The notes: generated by a model not told the origin, from the sequence alone. A stretch of 63,761 nucleotides of DNA from an uncultured Bacteroidales bacterium (GCA_902792895.1 CADBBK010000026.1:1-63761), one strand, 5' to 3'. Shown: positions 16,523-26,519, numbered from the stretch's first letter. Made by a program: numbers and translations.

Positions 16523-16530
16523 CAAAGGTA
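16523..16530 (-). promoter_or_regulatory. -7 box (TACCTTTG) touching the HU-SPOR start codon
   Basis: The last G of the box is five bases before the ATG. With the usual start-site spacing the transcript would begin within about two bases of the codon. Confidence 0.6.
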
Positions 16531-16607
16531 ATCACAAATGCGCCCACGGCAAAATTTTCGGGCAGAAATCGCGCCAAAAAAGTTATTAACATGATGGCCC
16601 AAACGGC

Positions 16608-17186
16608 TCAGAGGCCGAAGACCTTGCGATAAGCAGCCGCCTTCTTGTCAAGCGCCAGCGGATAGGCCCGCGACGTGGAGGGCATACGCCACAGCCTGAT
16701 GGGATGCGTGCCGACCTTGCAATCAACCGGCTCCCCGATGGCAGGGATGTCCACCCCGGCCTGGGCAGCGACCACGCTGGTGGCCTTCTCGCCAGTGGTA
16801 ATGACCTGGGCGATGGTGGGATGGGCATCGAGCAGCGCAGCCAGGTCAATAGGCTCGACAATCTCGAGGAACTTGTCGCTGGCGTTATCCTTGAGGCGAC
16901 GCACAGCCATGCCGGTGTCCCACAAGGCGATACCCTCGTGCTCGAGCAACCGCTTGATGGCATCCAGATCGAAACGCTGCAGTTCGCTGTTCCATAATGC
17001 ATCACGGTCGCCCATGAAGATGATGCCCATCACGCGCCAGAAGTCGTTGATGCGGTTAGGGTAATAAAACGGCATGGACCAGCGCTCGGGCTTGGGCGGA
17101 AAAGTGCCCAAAAACAAGTAGCGTGCAGCGTCGGGGACAAACGGTGCCCAAGGGTGACGCTCGATGGGTTGAAGGTGAGTATTCAT
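16608..17186 (-). CDS. Uracil-DNA-glycosylase-family protein
   Basis: 192 residues from the first ATG. AARYLFLGTFPPKPERWSMP near the N-terminus and RLWRMPSTSRAYPL near the C-terminus match the two active-site segments of the uracil-DNA-glycosylase superfamily (GxxPG-like loop and the PSTS/His loop). It is expected to remove damaged or mismatched bases, but the exact subclass and substrate are unclear. An upstream extension would need a GTG start and overlaps the -7 box, so 17186 is chosen. Confidence 0.75.
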   Translation of the reverse strand: MNTHLQPIERHPWAPFVPDAARYLFLGTFPPKPERWSMPFYYPNRINDFWRVMGIIFMGDRDALWNSELQRFDLDAIKRLLEHEGIALWDTGMAVRRLKDNASDKFLEIVEPIDLAALLDAHPTIAQVITTGEKATSVVAAQAGVDIPAIGEPVDCKVGTHPIRLWRMPSTSRAYPLALDKKAAAYRKVFGL

Positions 17187-17191
17187 GGGCA

Positions 17192-17199
17192 CAAAGGAA
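17192..17199 (-). promoter_or_regulatory. -7-like box (TTCCTTTG) next to the glycosylase start
   Basis: TTCCTTTG differs from consensus at one position and ends six bases before the ATG, again implying a leader of only a few bases. Confidence 0.4.
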
Positions 17200-17262
17200 A
17201 TGAAAAAAACGTTCACGAGCCATGTTTTTTGTCAAAAAGTATAGCGATATTGCAATTTTTAG

Positions 17263-17270
17263 TATCTTTG
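17263..17270 (+). promoter_or_regulatory. -7 box (TATCTTTG) for the export lipoprotein gene
   Basis: TATCTTTG 37 bases upstream of the ATG at 17308. Confidence 0.6.
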
Positions 17271-17307
17271 CAAATTAGAAAAATATAAACATCAAATAAA
17301 GAAGAAT

Positions 17308-18114
17308 ATGAAAATCCGTAACCTACTTTTACTCGCGGTAGCCTCATTGCTGATGGTGTCATGTGCCGACATAAAGTCTGTGCCCTACATGACCAACATC
17401 GACGAGATTCCCGCAGCAGCCCTTTCGGCTGCTACAACCCAGGCTGGAGACTTCTCCATCAAGCCCGGTGACCTGTTGCAGATCAACGTCGCAGCATCCA
17501 ACAAGGATGTCGTTGCCCCGTTTAACAAAGTTCACTACGTGCCCACAGCAGGCATGAGCTATAATATCGGTGACCATTCATCGTACTTCTATCTGGTGGA
17601 TGACAACGGTAACATCGATTTCCCCGTGCTGGGCAAATTGCACATTGCCGGCATGACCAAGAATTCGCTCGAGGATTATGTAGCCTCGCTCATCTATCCC
17701 CGCTACCTGAACGAGAGACCCGGTGTCGAGTGCCGCATCCAGAACTTCAAGGTGTTCTGCCTCGGTGAGTTCAAGAGCCCAGGCGTTGTCCAGGCCACCA
17801 ATGGCCGCCTTAACGTGGTTGAGGCCATCACCATGTGCGGTGACCTGACGTTGCAGGGTATGCGTGACAACATCCTGCTCGTGCGCACCGATGCCTCCGG
17901 ACAGCGCACCGTGAAGCGCATCAACATCAACGATGCCGCTTTCCTGGCCATGCCCGAGTACAACCTGCAGCAGAACGACATTCTCTACGTGCAGCCCAAC
18001 AAGTACAAAGCCCGTACCGTGTGGAGCATGCCGCCCGCCTATTCGGCTGGTGTCAGCATCTTCAGCACGATTGTGTCGGTAGTCACCTTCATCACCGTAC
18101 TGGCGAGGAAGTAA
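17308..18114 (+). CDS. Wza-type polysaccharide export lipoprotein
   Basis: 268 residues. Signal peptide with lipobox LMVSC (Cys about 20), then the Poly_export/SLBB region: DFSIKPGDLLQINVAASNKD, SLEDYVASLIYPRYL, VFCLGEFKSPGVVQATNGRL (SLBB-like) and ILYVQPNKYKART. A hydrophobic C-terminal helix (VSIFSTIVSVVTFITVLARK) would cross the outer membrane as in Wza. It forms part of the exit channel for capsule or exopolysaccharide. No Wzc, glycosyltransferase or other capsule gene adjoins it, so its partners are elsewhere. Confidence 0.88.
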   Translation: MKIRNLLLLAVASLLMVSCADIKSVPYMTNIDEIPAAALSAATTQAGDFSIKPGDLLQINVAASNKDVVAPFNKVHYVPTAGMSYNIGDHSSYFYLVDDNGNIDFPVLGKLHIAGMTKNSLEDYVASLIYPRYLNERPGVECRIQNFKVFCLGEFKSPGVVQATNGRLNVVEAITMCGDLTLQGMRDNILLVRTDASGQRTVKRININDAAFLAMPEYNLQQNDILYVQPNKYKARTVWSMPPAYSAGVSIFSTIVSVVTFITVLARK

Positions 18115-18136
18115 CCCCCGACAGGACATAATGACC

Positions 18137-18166
18137 ACAACGGCTCGTCGATCGACGGGCCGTTGT
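18137..18166. terminator. Strong hairpin after the export lipoprotein gene
   Basis: ACAACGGC (18137-18144) and GCCGTTGT (18159-18166) enclose a CGTCGATCGACG palindrome, giving about 13 paired bases with one G-U. There is no good T-run, so it is only a candidate. Confidence 0.5.
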
Positions 18167-18200
18167 TGCTATAAACTGACAAAATGGCAGTTTTCGGGCC

Positions 18201-18218
18201 TTGGTACAAATGTTGAAA
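18201..18218 (+). promoter_or_regulatory. Sigma-54-like promoter candidate for clpB
   Basis: TTGGTAC, five bases, TTGAA: the GG and the G of the second block are 10 bases apart, as in -24/-12 promoters, though the -12 GC is GA here. No TAnnTTTG box is seen in this gap. It ends 57 bases before the clpB ATG. Confidence 0.35.
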
Positions 18219-18275
18219 TGATATGGATGAAGTCAAAACAACCTATAAAAAGCAACTGAAAGGAGACACAACTAT

Positions 18276-20864
18276 ATGAATTTCAACAATTTCACTATCA
18301 AAGCACAGGAAGTCATCCAGAAGGCGGTGCAACTGACACGCACCAATGGCAACCAGGCCATTGAGCCCGAGCATCTGCTCAAGGCTGTGCTCACCGAGGG
18401 TGACGCCGTCGTAAGATTCATTTTCCAGAAACTGGACATCAATCCCGCCAATGTAACGCGTCCGCTGGATGCTGCCCTGCAGCAGCTGCCGCGCGTGAGC
18501 GGCGGTGAGCCTTACCTGAGCAACGATGCCAGCAAGGTGCTTGAAAAAGCCAACGACATTGCCAGCAAAGGCGGGGACCAGTATGTGACCATCGAGACGC
18601 TGCTGATGGCCTTGTTCGAGGTCAAGTCGGCTGTCTCAACCATCCTCAAGGACGCAGGCATGACACGCGACGAGTTGCGCGCCGCTATCGACGAACTGCG
18701 CAAGGGCAAGAATGCCACTTCTCAAAGTGCCGAGGAGCAGTACAACGCCTTGAACAAGTATGCCATCAACCTCAACGAGCGTGCCCGTCAGGGCAAACTC
18801 GACCCTGTCATCGGACGTGATGACGAAATCCGCCGTGTGCTGCAGATTTTGAGCCGCCGCACCAAGAACAATCCTATCCTCATCGGCGAGCCGGGTACCG
18901 GTAAGACCGCCATCGTCGAGGGACTCGCCCAGCGAATCGTGCGCGGTGACGTCCCCGAGAACCTGAAGCGCAAGGAGGTCTATTCGCTGGATATGGGAGC
19001 ACTGATTGCCGGTGCCAAGTACCAGGGTGAATTTGAGGAACGACTCAAGTCGGTCATCAACGAGATTACTCAGGCCGGTGGAGAGATTATCCTGTTCATC
19101 GACGAGATCCACACCCTTGTGGGTGCAGGCAAGAGCAGCGGTGCCATGGATGCCGCCAACATCCTCAAGCCGGCACTGGCCCGTGGTGACCTGCGCAGCA
19201 TCGGCGCCACCACGCTCGACGAGTACCAGAAGTACTTCGAGAAGGACAAGGCTCTGGAGCGTCGTTTCCAGGTGGTCATGGTCGATGAGCCCGACGAGGA
19301 GAGCGCCATTGCCATCCTGCGAGGCCTGAAGGAGAAATATGAGAACCACCACAAGGTGCGCATCAAGGACGATGCCATCATCGCAGCCGTGCAGCTGAGC
19401 CAACGCTACATCAGCGACCGCTTCCTGCCCGATAAGGCCATCGACCTGATTGACGAGGCCGCAGCCAAACTGCGCATCGAGATGGACAGCGTGCCCCAAG
19501 GGCTGGACGAGATTTCACGTAAGATAGCCCAACTCGAGATTGAACGTGCTGCCGTCAAGCGTGACGGTGACGAGGGCCTTATCGCCGAACTCGACAAGCA
19601 GATTGCCGAACTCAAGGACCGCGAGAGCGACTACAACGCCAAGTGGAAGAGCGAGAAGGAACTCATCAACCGCATCCAGCAGAACAAGATTGACATCGAG
19701 CAGCTCAACTTTGAGGCTGAACGCGCCGAACGCAACGGCGACTACAGCCGTGTGGCTGAAATCCGCTACTCGCTCATCAAGCAGAAACAGGACGAGAACC
19801 GAGAGATTCAGGAACGCCTGCGCGATATGCAGGGTGACAAGGCCCTCATCAAGGAGGAGGTCGACAGTGATGACATCACCGAAATCATCTCACGCTGGAC
19901 CGGCATTCCCGTCACCAAGATGCTGCAGAGCGAAAAGGAGAAACTGCTGCACCTCGAGGAGGAACTCCATCGCCGCGTCGTCGGCCAGGACGATGCCATC
20001 AAGGCCATCAGCGATGCCGTGCGCCGCAGCCGTGCAGGGCTCAACGACCCTCGCCGTCCCATCGGTTCGTTCATCTTCCTGGGCACCACCGGTGTGGGCA
20101 AGACCGAGTTGGCCAAGGCGCTTGCCGACTACATGTTCAATGACGAGAACATGATGACACGTATCGACATGAGCGAGTACCAAGAGAAATTCTCGGTCAC
20201 CAGGCTCATCGGATCGCCTCCCGGCTACGTGGGTTATGACGAGGGTGGACAATTGACCGAAGCCGTTCGCCGCAAGCCCTACTCTGTAGTCCTGTTCGAT
20301 GAAATCGAGAAGGCCAACCCTGATGTGTTCAACGTGCTGCTGCAAGTGCTCGATGACGGACGTCTGACCGACAACAAGGGCCGCACCGTCAACTTCAAGA
20401 ACACCATCATCATCATGACGAGCAACCTGGGTTCCAGCCTCATCCGCGAGCGCTTCGAGCACTTGACGCCCGAGAACCGCGAGCAGGTCATCGACAGCAC
20501 ACGCAACGATGTGATGGCGATGCTGAAAAAGACCATCAGGCCCGAGTTCCTCAACCGTATCGACGAGGTCATCATGTTCACCCCGCTCGACGAGGAGCAG
20601 ATCCGCCAGATTGTCGCCATGCAGCTCAACGGTGTCAAGAAGATGCTGGCACAAAGCGGCATCACCCTCGAGGCCACCGATGCAGCCATCAGACTGCTGG
20701 GCAAGGCCGGCTACGACCCCGAGTTCGGTGCACGGCCTGTCAAGCGAGCCATCCAGAGCATGGTACTCAACCAGTTGAGCAAAGACATCATTGCCATGAA
20801 GGTGAACCGCGAGCGTCCCATCATCATCGATGCCGATGGCGACCAACTGATCTTCAAGAACTGA
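18276..20864 (+). CDS. clpB: ATP-dependent disaggregase ClpB
   Basis: 862 residues, full length. The N domain ([19 protein letters not shown]), first AAA+ module with [16 protein letters not shown] and Walker [15 protein letters not shown], the ClpB-specific middle coiled coil (about 400-530, rich in Glu, Lys, Arg), and second AAA+ module with [15 protein letters not shown] and [15 protein letters not shown] are all present. It has no ClpP-binding loop. ClpB forms hexamers that thread aggregated proteins out together with DnaK. Monocistronic, followed by a strong terminator; an alternative-sigma promoter is possible. Confidence 0.97.
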   Translation: MNFNNFTIKAQEVIQKAVQLTRTNGNQAIEPEHLLKAVLTEGDAVVRFIFQKLDINPANVTRPLDAALQQLPRVSGGEPYLSNDASKVLEKANDIASKGGDQYVTIETLLMALFEVKSAVSTILKDAGMTRDELRAAIDELRKGKNATSQSAEEQYNALNKYAINLNERARQGKLDPVIGRDDEIRRVLQILSRRTKNNPILIGEPGTGKTAIVEGLAQRIVRGDVPENLKRKEVYSLDMGALIAGAKYQGEFEERLKSVINEITQAGGEIILFIDEIHTLVGAGKSSGAMDAANILKPALARGDLRSIGATTLDEYQKYFEKDKALERRFQVVMVDEPDEESAIAILRGLKEKYENHHKVRIKDDAIIAAVQLSQRYISDRFLPDKAIDLIDEAAAKLRIEMDSVPQGLDEISRKIAQLEIERAAVKRDGDEGLIAELDKQIAELKDRESDYNAKWKSEKELINRIQQNKIDIEQLNFEAERAERNGDYSRVAEIRYSLIKQKQDENREIQERLRDMQGDKALIKEEVDSDDITEIISRWTGIPVTKMLQSEKEKLLHLEEELHRRVVGQDDAIKAISDAVRRSRAGLNDPRRPIGSFIFLGTTGVGKTELAKALADYMFNDENMMTRIDMSEYQEKFSVTRLIGSPPGYVGYDEGGQLTEAVRRKPYSVVLFDEIEKANPDVFNVLLQVLDDGRLTDNKGRTVNFKNTIIIMTSNLGSSLIRERFEHLTPENREQVIDSTRNDVMAMLKKTIRPEFLNRIDEVIMFTPLDEEQIRQIVAMQLNGVKKMLAQSGITLEATDAAIRLLGKAGYDPEFGARPVKRAIQSMVLNQLSKDIIAMKVNRERPIIIDADGDQLIFKN

Positions 20865-20897
20865 TAGCGGCAAAGTCCGCAAGGTTCATACTATAGA

Positions 20898-20940
20898 GCG
20901 AGGGCAGCAGTCACTTGTACTGTTGCCCTCGCTTGTTATT
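20898..20940. terminator. Terminator between clpB and the convergent fucosidase gene
   Basis: A 14-bp stem with one G-U (20898-20911 with 20919-20932), loop CACTTGT, then TTGTTATT on the clpB side. Confidence 0.75.
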
Positions 20941-20950
20941 CTATTACACA

Positions 20951-22264
20951 TTAATTCTTGAGTTCCAGTTCCAGAATCGTATCCACTCCTGTAGGTACCG
21001 CGGGCAGGGTGATGGTTACGCCATTGCCAGTCGCAGTGCAACGCAGTCGGGACTTGTCGCTGAACATCCTGGCCTGCTTCACGCGCTTGGCGCTGATGGG
21101 CAGATATATGGCATCATCCTTGAGATTCAAGATGTGGACATACAGGGTGTTGCCCCGCTGAGTCGTCACGCCCCAATCGTGGGGAGCGATGATGCCTCCA
21201 CGGGTGCCATAGATGCTCTCACCGTTCTGGCGCATCCACTCGCCCAACCGATGCAGGCGCTCGAGCGCCTCGGTGGGCAGGCATCCGTCGGGACGCGGGC
21301 CGACATTGATGAGCAGATTGCCGTTGCGTCCAGCTGCCCGCACGAGGGTGCGGATAATCTCGTCACCGCTCTTGTAATTCTTGTCGGTAATGCGGTAACC
21401 CCAAGTGTTGTTCATTGTCATGCAGGTTTCGAGGGGCAACTGGCTGATGCCGTTCTCGCCCGAGTAGCCCGCAGTGTTCTCGCCCGGCACATCCTGCTCA
21501 AAAATCTGGATATCCTCGCCCGGGAACGGCACCTCATGATGGTTGTTGCCGATGAGGCAGGCAGGCTGCAGCCGGTGAATGAGCGCATACTGCTCATCAA
21601 GTTGCCAGTCGAAGGGGGTCGGGTCGGTATCGTGCTCCCACTTGCCGTCGAACCAGATGGCACCAACGGGGCCGTAGTTGGTCAGTAACTCGGTCAACTG
21701 GTCGTTCATGAACTTATAGTACTGGGCCCAATTGGTCGTAGAGGGGTCGTGGGGCAGTTCATTCTGGTGGCGCCCCAAGGGATAGTCCAAGCGATGCCAG
21801 TCCAGATGAGAATAGTAGAAATGCAGTTTGATGCCGTGGCGCTGACAGGCGTCGGCCAGTTCCTTGAGCACGTCGCGCTTGAAGGGGGTGGCATCCACAA
21901 TGTTGTAGTCGCTCACCTTGCTCTTGAACATCGAGAAACCGTCGTGGTGTCTCGAAGTGATCGTGATGTAGCGCGCTCCAGCATCCTTGATGGCACGCAC
22001 CCACTCATCGGCATTAAAGCGCGAGGGATAGAACCCCGACGGCAGCTGGGCATACTCGTCGCGGTCGATGTGCTTGTTGAGCATCACCCACTCGCCGTCG
22101 GCCAGCATAGAATAAACACCCCAGTGGATAAAGACACCGAGTTTGTTGTCCTGAAATTCCTGGCGGGCCTTGAGGTTTTCCTCACTGGGCACATAGGCCG
22201 TCTGCTGGGCAATCGCAAGCAGCCCTGCAAGGGCCAATAACATTGACAAAATGATTTTCCTCAT
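20951..22264 (-). CDS. Secreted alpha-L-fucosidase, GH29
   Basis: 437 residues from the ATG at 22264. Signal peptide MRKIILSMLLALAGLLAIAQ. GH29 hallmarks: KLGVFIHWGVYSMLADGEWV near the N-terminus, ARYITITSRHHDGFSMFKSK, LHFYYSHLDWHRLDYPLG and the nucleophile Asp in GAIWFDGKWEHD. A C-terminal beta-sandwich follows. It releases L-fucose from host or plant glycans. The reading frame extends 39 codons upstream, but that region overlaps the end of the esterase gene and lacks a signal peptide. It starts 8 bases after the esterase stop, so the two form an operon. Confidence 0.92.
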   Translation of the reverse strand: MRKIILSMLLALAGLLAIAQQTAYVPSEENLKARQEFQDNKLGVFIHWGVYSMLADGEWVMLNKHIDRDEYAQLPSGFYPSRFNADEWVRAIKDAGARYITITSRHHDGFSMFKSKVSDYNIVDATPFKRDVLKELADACQRHGIKLHFYYSHLDWHRLDYPLGRHQNELPHDPSTTNWAQYYKFMNDQLTELLTNYGPVGAIWFDGKWEHDTDPTPFDWQLDEQYALIHRLQPACLIGNNHHEVPFPGEDIQIFEQDVPGENTAGYSGENGISQLPLETCMTMNNTWGYRITDKNYKSGDEIIRTLVRAAGRNGNLLINVGPRPDGCLPTEALERLHRLGEWMRQNGESIYGTRGGIIAPHDWGVTTQRGNTLYVHILNLKDDAIYLPISAKRVKQARMFSDKSRLRCTATGNGVTITLPAVPTGVDTILELELKN

Positions 22265-22272
22265 AATCTTAA

Positions 22273-24033
22273 TTATGCTTGTTTGTTCTTTTTTCTGAAA
22301 AGTCGGCGAATCTTGACAATCAGCCACGTCAGCAGCAAGATGACGGCTACCAGGGTACCGATGGCGATGCCGAGATACCACGGTGCTTTGTCAAGCAGGT
22401 CGCTGAAAATGGGTGACACATATTCCTTCATGAGCGGCGCAATAAGTTGGCGCTGCTCTTGCAAGGGGTCATTGACCAGGGTGATGGTATCACCCAACAC
22501 CATTGTCGCACGTTGAGCGGTCTCGTAGGCGGGCCAATAGTGGGCAGGCGTACTGGGGTTGCCTGTCGAGGCGAAATTCACCCACATCTGCTGCACCTCG
22601 TTTGCCAGGGCCGGATTATGACGGTCACCAGACTTGATCTGGAGCCCGGTGTTGAGGACATAGGACACCTCTACACCATGGCAGGCACCATAGATGGGCT
22701 CTGACAACGCTTTGGTCCAATAGTACATATACGATTTGCCGCCCGAGGCCGAATGGCGCTGCGCCATCTCTATGGCCGGGCCGCGGAACATCAGGTCATT
22801 AAGCAGTTCGGCGACAGGCCATGGATTGTCTTTAGGCACCACATCGAGGAAGCGGCTGGCGCTTTCCCGCTGTTCGCTGTCGAGCGACATGGCGATGTAG
22901 CGGTACCATAACTGCACAGCCATGTCAAAGTTCTCTTCACCGCCCATCGCGTCTATCCAGTAGCGCGCTTCATCGCTGGTGGACCCGATGAGCATGTCGA
23001 TGCCTGCATTGAAACCGTCAAAGCGGCTGTAGGGGTCCTCGGGAATCAGGTTGCCGTCACGCTCGGGGAAACGGAAGAACTCGCCCACCTCGTCATTGAG
23101 AGCAATCATCTCATCGGTAGATAGTGCCTGCAGGTCGGCCACTGTCTTGGCTCCCGTGGCATCAAGCACCCGCTTGGTCAAGCGCTGGCAGTCCTCGCGG
23201 CTGCTGGTAAAGGCCACACTGCCGCTCTGGGCAATGATGCGGTGAAACAGGCCTTGCGCCTCGTCGATGCTGGCGAGAATCGACACGCTACCCGCCCCCG
23301 CCGAGTGGCCGGCAAGCGTCACATTGTCGGGATTGCCACCGAAGGCCGCGATATTCCTCTTCACCCATCGCAGCGCCTCGATCTGGTCAAGGATGCCCAG
23401 GTTGCCACTGCGGGAATAAGCTTTGCCGTCGGGCAATGAAGAAAGGTCCAAAAAGCCCAGCAAACCCAAACGGTAGTTAACCGAAACCAAGACCACCTCG
23501 GGATGCGCCTTCACAAACTTGTCACCCCAGTCGCGGGGATTGGCCGTTCCGTTATTCACATAGGAACCGCCATGAATCCACACTATGACGGGACGGCGGG
23601 CAGTGCGCATGCCGTCGGCAGCCGTCCACACGTTGAGCGTCAGGCAGTCTTCGCCCTGCCGATACAACGATGCACCATTGCCCTGGCTGCGCGTCTGAAT
23701 CGATGAGTGGCCGAAGTAATAGGCCTCGCGCACAAGGCGGCTGTCGGGCTCGGGTTTAGGCTCCTGCCATCGACGGTCGCCCGTGGGTTGCAAAGCATAG
23801 GGGATGCCCTTGAACGAGAGCAGCGTGCTATCTCGCCGGCCCACGAAGATGCCATTGGCAACCTCGACCGCCAACGAGTCGGGATAGCCGCCCTCGATGA
23901 CCTTGTTCTCGCCATAGAGCGCCGTCATTTCCTGCTCCAACGCCGAAGGCTCGGATGGCGCCTGTTGCTGCTTGGAGCTGCAAGCCGCCAGCAACAGCAC
24001 GATGATGTATAATGCAATCCGTTTCATAGTCAT
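22273..24033 (-). CDS. Carboxylesterase type B, lipoprotein with C-terminal membrane anchor
   Basis: 586 residues. Lipobox LLLAAC near residue 18, then the alpha/beta-hydrolase core: RPVIVWIHGGSYVNNGTANP (oxyanion region), catalytic Ser in NVTLAGHSAGAGSVSIL, acidic residue in GSTSDEARYW, and His in YGACHGVEVSYV. The C-terminus has a membrane helix and basic tail (LGIAIGTLVAVILLLTWLIV, RRLFRKKNK), unusual for a lipoprotein of this family. First gene of an operon with the fucosidase, so it may remove ester groups, for example acetyls, from fucosylated glycans. ATG at 24027 is an equally good start. Confidence 0.85.
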   Translation of the reverse strand: MTMKRIALYIIVLLLAACSSKQQQAPSEPSALEQEMTALYGENKVIEGGYPDSLAVEVANGIFVGRRDSTLLSFKGIPYALQPTGDRRWQEPKPEPDSRLVREAYYFGHSSIQTRSQGNGASLYRQGEDCLTLNVWTAADGMRTARRPVIVWIHGGSYVNNGTANPRDWGDKFVKAHPEVVLVSVNYRLGLLGFLDLSSLPDGKAYSRSGNLGILDQIEALRWVKRNIAAFGGNPDNVTLAGHSAGAGSVSILASIDEAQGLFHRIIAQSGSVAFTSSREDCQRLTKRVLDATGAKTVADLQALSTDEMIALNDEVGEFFRFPERDGNLIPEDPYSRFDGFNAGIDMLIGSTSDEARYWIDAMGGEENFDMAVQLWYRYIAMSLDSEQRESASRFLDVVPKDNPWPVAELLNDLMFRGPAIEMAQRHSASGGKSYMYYWTKALSEPIYGACHGVEVSYVLNTGLQIKSGDRHNPALANEVQQMWVNFASTGNPSTPAHYWPAYETAQRATMVLGDTITLVNDPLQEQRQLIAPLMKEYVSPIFSDLLDKAPWYLGIAIGTLVAVILLLTWLIVKIRRLFRKKNKQA

Positions 24034-24053
24034 TCAGTGCAAATAGATGCGTG

Positions 24054-24061
24054 CAAAGTTA
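24054..24061 (-). promoter_or_regulatory. -7 box (TAACTTTG) for the esterase-fucosidase operon
   Basis: Minus strand TAACTTTG about 21 bases before the first ATG. Confidence 0.6.
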
Positions 24062-24124
24062 ATGAAAGCAAAGCACATTAGCAAAAAAAACGTCTAGCTC
24101 ATCACATAACCGCAAGAAAAGTTG

Positions 24125-24132
24125 TACCTTTG
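24125..24132 (+). promoter_or_regulatory. -7 box (TACCTTTG) for ftsY
   Basis: TACCTTTG. It overlaps a possible TTG start at 24130, which shows that the real ftsY start is the ATG at 24160. Confidence 0.65.
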
Positions 24133-24159
24133 TACCCAAACATCAATCATCGAACTAAT

Positions 24160-25128
24160 ATGGGATTATTCAAGAAATTATTCTCACGTGAGAAGAAGGA
24201 GACACTCGATAAAGGTCTAGAGAAAACCAAGCAGGGCGTGTTTGAGAAAATCAAGCATGCAGTAGCCGGCAAATCGACTGTTGACGATGACGTGCTCGAT
24301 AACCTCGAGGAGGTGTTTGTCACCAGTGACGTGGGTGTGGATACCACCGTCAAGATTATCGACCGACTGCAGCAGCGTGTGGCCCGCGACAAGTATGTGG
24401 GCACCGCCGAACTGAACGAACTGCTGTGCGACGAGATTTCTCAGATGCTTGCCGACAACAACAATGCCGAACTCGAGGACTTCACTGTCCCCGAGGACAA
24501 AAAGCCCTACGTCATCATGGTCGTGGGCGTGAACGGTGTGGGCAAGACCACCACCATCGGCAAACTCGCCTACCAGTTCAAGCAGGCCGGCAACAAAGTG
24601 GTGCTGGGCGCTGCCGACACTTACCGTGCCGCTGCCGACGAGCAGTTGGAAATCTGGGGCGAACGCGTGGGCGTTCCCGTCATCAAGCACAAGATGGGCA
24701 CCGACCCCGCTGCCGTAGCCTATGATGCTGTACAGAGTGCTGTTGCGCAACAGGCCGACGTCGTCATCATCGACACGGCTGGACGTCTGCACAACAACGT
24801 GAGCCTGATGAATCAGCTGACCAAGATCAAGAACACCATGCGCAAAGTGCTGCCCGAGGCTCCCCAGGAAGTGCTGCTCGTGCTCGACGGCTCAACCGGA
24901 CAGAACGCCTTTGAACAGGCCAAGCAGTTCTCGGCAGCCACCGAGGTCAACGCCCTGGCCATCACCAAACTCGACGGTACTGCCAAGGGCGGCGTGGTCA
25001 TCGGCGTGAGCGACCAGTTCCAGATCCCTGTCAAATACATCGGCCTGGGAGAGCAGATGACCGACCTGCAGATTTTCGACAAGCGGGAGTTTGTCAAGTC
25101 ACTGTTCGGTGTATCCAAGGAGGACTAG
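24160..25128 (+). CDS. ftsY: Signal recognition particle receptor FtsY
   Basis: 322 residues. N domain (MGLFKKLFSREKKETLDKGL; DNLEEVFVTSDVGVDTTVKI) and GTPase domain with GVNGVGKTTTIGKLAYQ, DTYRAAADEQLEIW, VIIDTAGRLHNN and ITKLDGTAKGG. The long acidic N-terminal region of E. coli FtsY is missing, as is usual in Bacteroidetes. It docks ribosome-nascent chain-SRP complexes to the Sec translocon. rimO follows after 43 bases, probably co-transcribed. Confidence 0.97.
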   Translation: MGLFKKLFSREKKETLDKGLEKTKQGVFEKIKHAVAGKSTVDDDVLDNLEEVFVTSDVGVDTTVKIIDRLQQRVARDKYVGTAELNELLCDEISQMLADNNNAELEDFTVPEDKKPYVIMVVGVNGVGKTTTIGKLAYQFKQAGNKVVLGAADTYRAAADEQLEIWGERVGVPVIKHKMGTDPAAVAYDAVQSAVAQQADVVIIDTAGRLHNNVSLMNQLTKIKNTMRKVLPEAPQEVLLVLDGSTGQNAFEQAKQFSAATEVNALAITKLDGTAKGGVVIGVSDQFQIPVKYIGLGEQMTDLQIFDKREFVKSLFGVSKED

Positions 25129-25171
25129 GCAGCCTAGAGTTGTTTTCCAGCGCTTCTAGCAATCATCGCCC

Positions 25172-26467
25172 ATGAGGAAGAACAAGATAGACATCATCTC
25201 GCTGGGCTGTTCCAAGAATCTTGTGGACAGCGAGCACTTGATGCGGCAGTTTGAGGCGGCAGGCTACCAAGTCACCCACAATGCCGGCCGCGTTGACGGC
25301 GAGACCGTGGTAGTGAACACCTGCGGCTTTATCGCCGATGCCCAGCAGGAGTCCATCGACACTATCCTGCAACTGGGCGAGGCTAAGCGCCAGGGCAAAA
25401 TCCGCAACCTGGTGGTCATGGGCTGCCTGTCGGAACGATTCCGTGCCGACCTCATCGACGCCCTGCCCGAGGTTGACCGCTTCTACGGCAAGTTTGACTG
25501 GAAAAACCTCATTGCCGACCTGGGCCATGCCTATCGCGACGACCTGGCCAACGAGCGCCACCTGACCACCCCCGACCACTACTGCTACCTCAAGATTTCG
25601 GAAGGCTGCAACCGCTTCTGTGCCTTCTGCGCCATTCCACTCATCACGGGCCGGCACACATCGGTACCCATGCCCCAGTTGCTCGATGAGGTGCAACGCC
25701 TTGCTGCCAACGGTGTTAAGGAATTCAATGTCATTGCCCAGGACCTCTCCTCCTACGGCATGGACCTGGAAGGGCGCATGATGCTGCCCGAACTCATCGA
25801 GCGCATGGCCGACATCGACGGAGTGGAATGGATACGCCTCCACTATGCCTACCCCACCCAATTCCCCTACGACATCCTGCCCGTGATGGCGAGTCGCGAC
25901 AACGTGTGCAGTTACCTGGACATCGCCCTGCAGCACATCAGTGACACGGTTCTCACCAACATGCGCCGCCACATCACCCGTCAGGAAACCCTCGACCTGC
26001 TCGCACGGCTGCGCCGTGAGGTGCCAGGCATCCACATCCGCACCACCCTCATGGTGGGTTTCCCCGGCGAGGGCGAGCAGGAATTCAACGAATTGATGGA
26101 CTTTGTGCGTAAGGCACGCTTTGAACGCATGGGCGCCTTTGCCTACAGTGAGGAGAACGGCACATGGGCCGCCAAGAACCTGAGCGATGACATCCCGCAG
26201 GAGGTGAAGCAGGACCGCCTGCAACAGTTAATGGCACTGCAGGAGCAGATTTCACTCGACATCCAGGAGCAGAAAGTAGGACAGACATTGCGCGTGATCG
26301 TGGATCGCGAGGAAGAAGAGTATTATGTGGGGCGCACGCAATGGGACAGCCCCGAAGTGGATCCCGAAGTACTCATCAACAAGGACAAGCCTCTTACCAT
26401 CGGGCAATTCACGCAGGTCCACATCGAGCAGGCACTGCCCTTCGAACTCATCGGTTCCTGCCGCTGA
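25172..26467 (+). CDS. rimO: Ribosomal protein S12 methylthiotransferase RimO
   Basis: 431 residues. N-terminal UPF0004 domain with DIISLGCSKNLVDSEHLMRQ, the radical-SAM cluster motif CNRFCAFCAIP with the following TGRHTSVPM, and a C-terminal TRAM domain (GQTLRVIVDREEEEYYVGRT). It adds a methylthio group to the conserved Asp of ribosomal protein S12. The end of the gene, coding VHIEQALPFELIGSCR, is copied as a fossil at about 27993-28043 (see repeat feature). Confidence 0.96.
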   Translation: MRKNKIDIISLGCSKNLVDSEHLMRQFEAAGYQVTHNAGRVDGETVVVNTCGFIADAQQESIDTILQLGEAKRQGKIRNLVVMGCLSERFRADLIDALPEVDRFYGKFDWKNLIADLGHAYRDDLANERHLTTPDHYCYLKISEGCNRFCAFCAIPLITGRHTSVPMPQLLDEVQRLAANGVKEFNVIAQDLSSYGMDLEGRMMLPELIERMADIDGVEWIRLHYAYPTQFPYDILPVMASRDNVCSYLDIALQHISDTVLTNMRRHITRQETLDLLARLRREVPGIHIRTTLMVGFPGEGEQEFNELMDFVRKARFERMGAFAYSEENGTWAAKNLSDDIPQEVKQDRLQQLMALQEQISLDIQEQKVGQTLRVIVDREEEEYYVGRTQWDSPEVDPEVLINKDKPLTIGQFTQVHIEQALPFELIGSCR

Positions 26468-26519
26468 TCCGACTCTTTCTTTCAACCCATTTTTTTACCG
26501 TTGACTGCCTTGACAGTTA

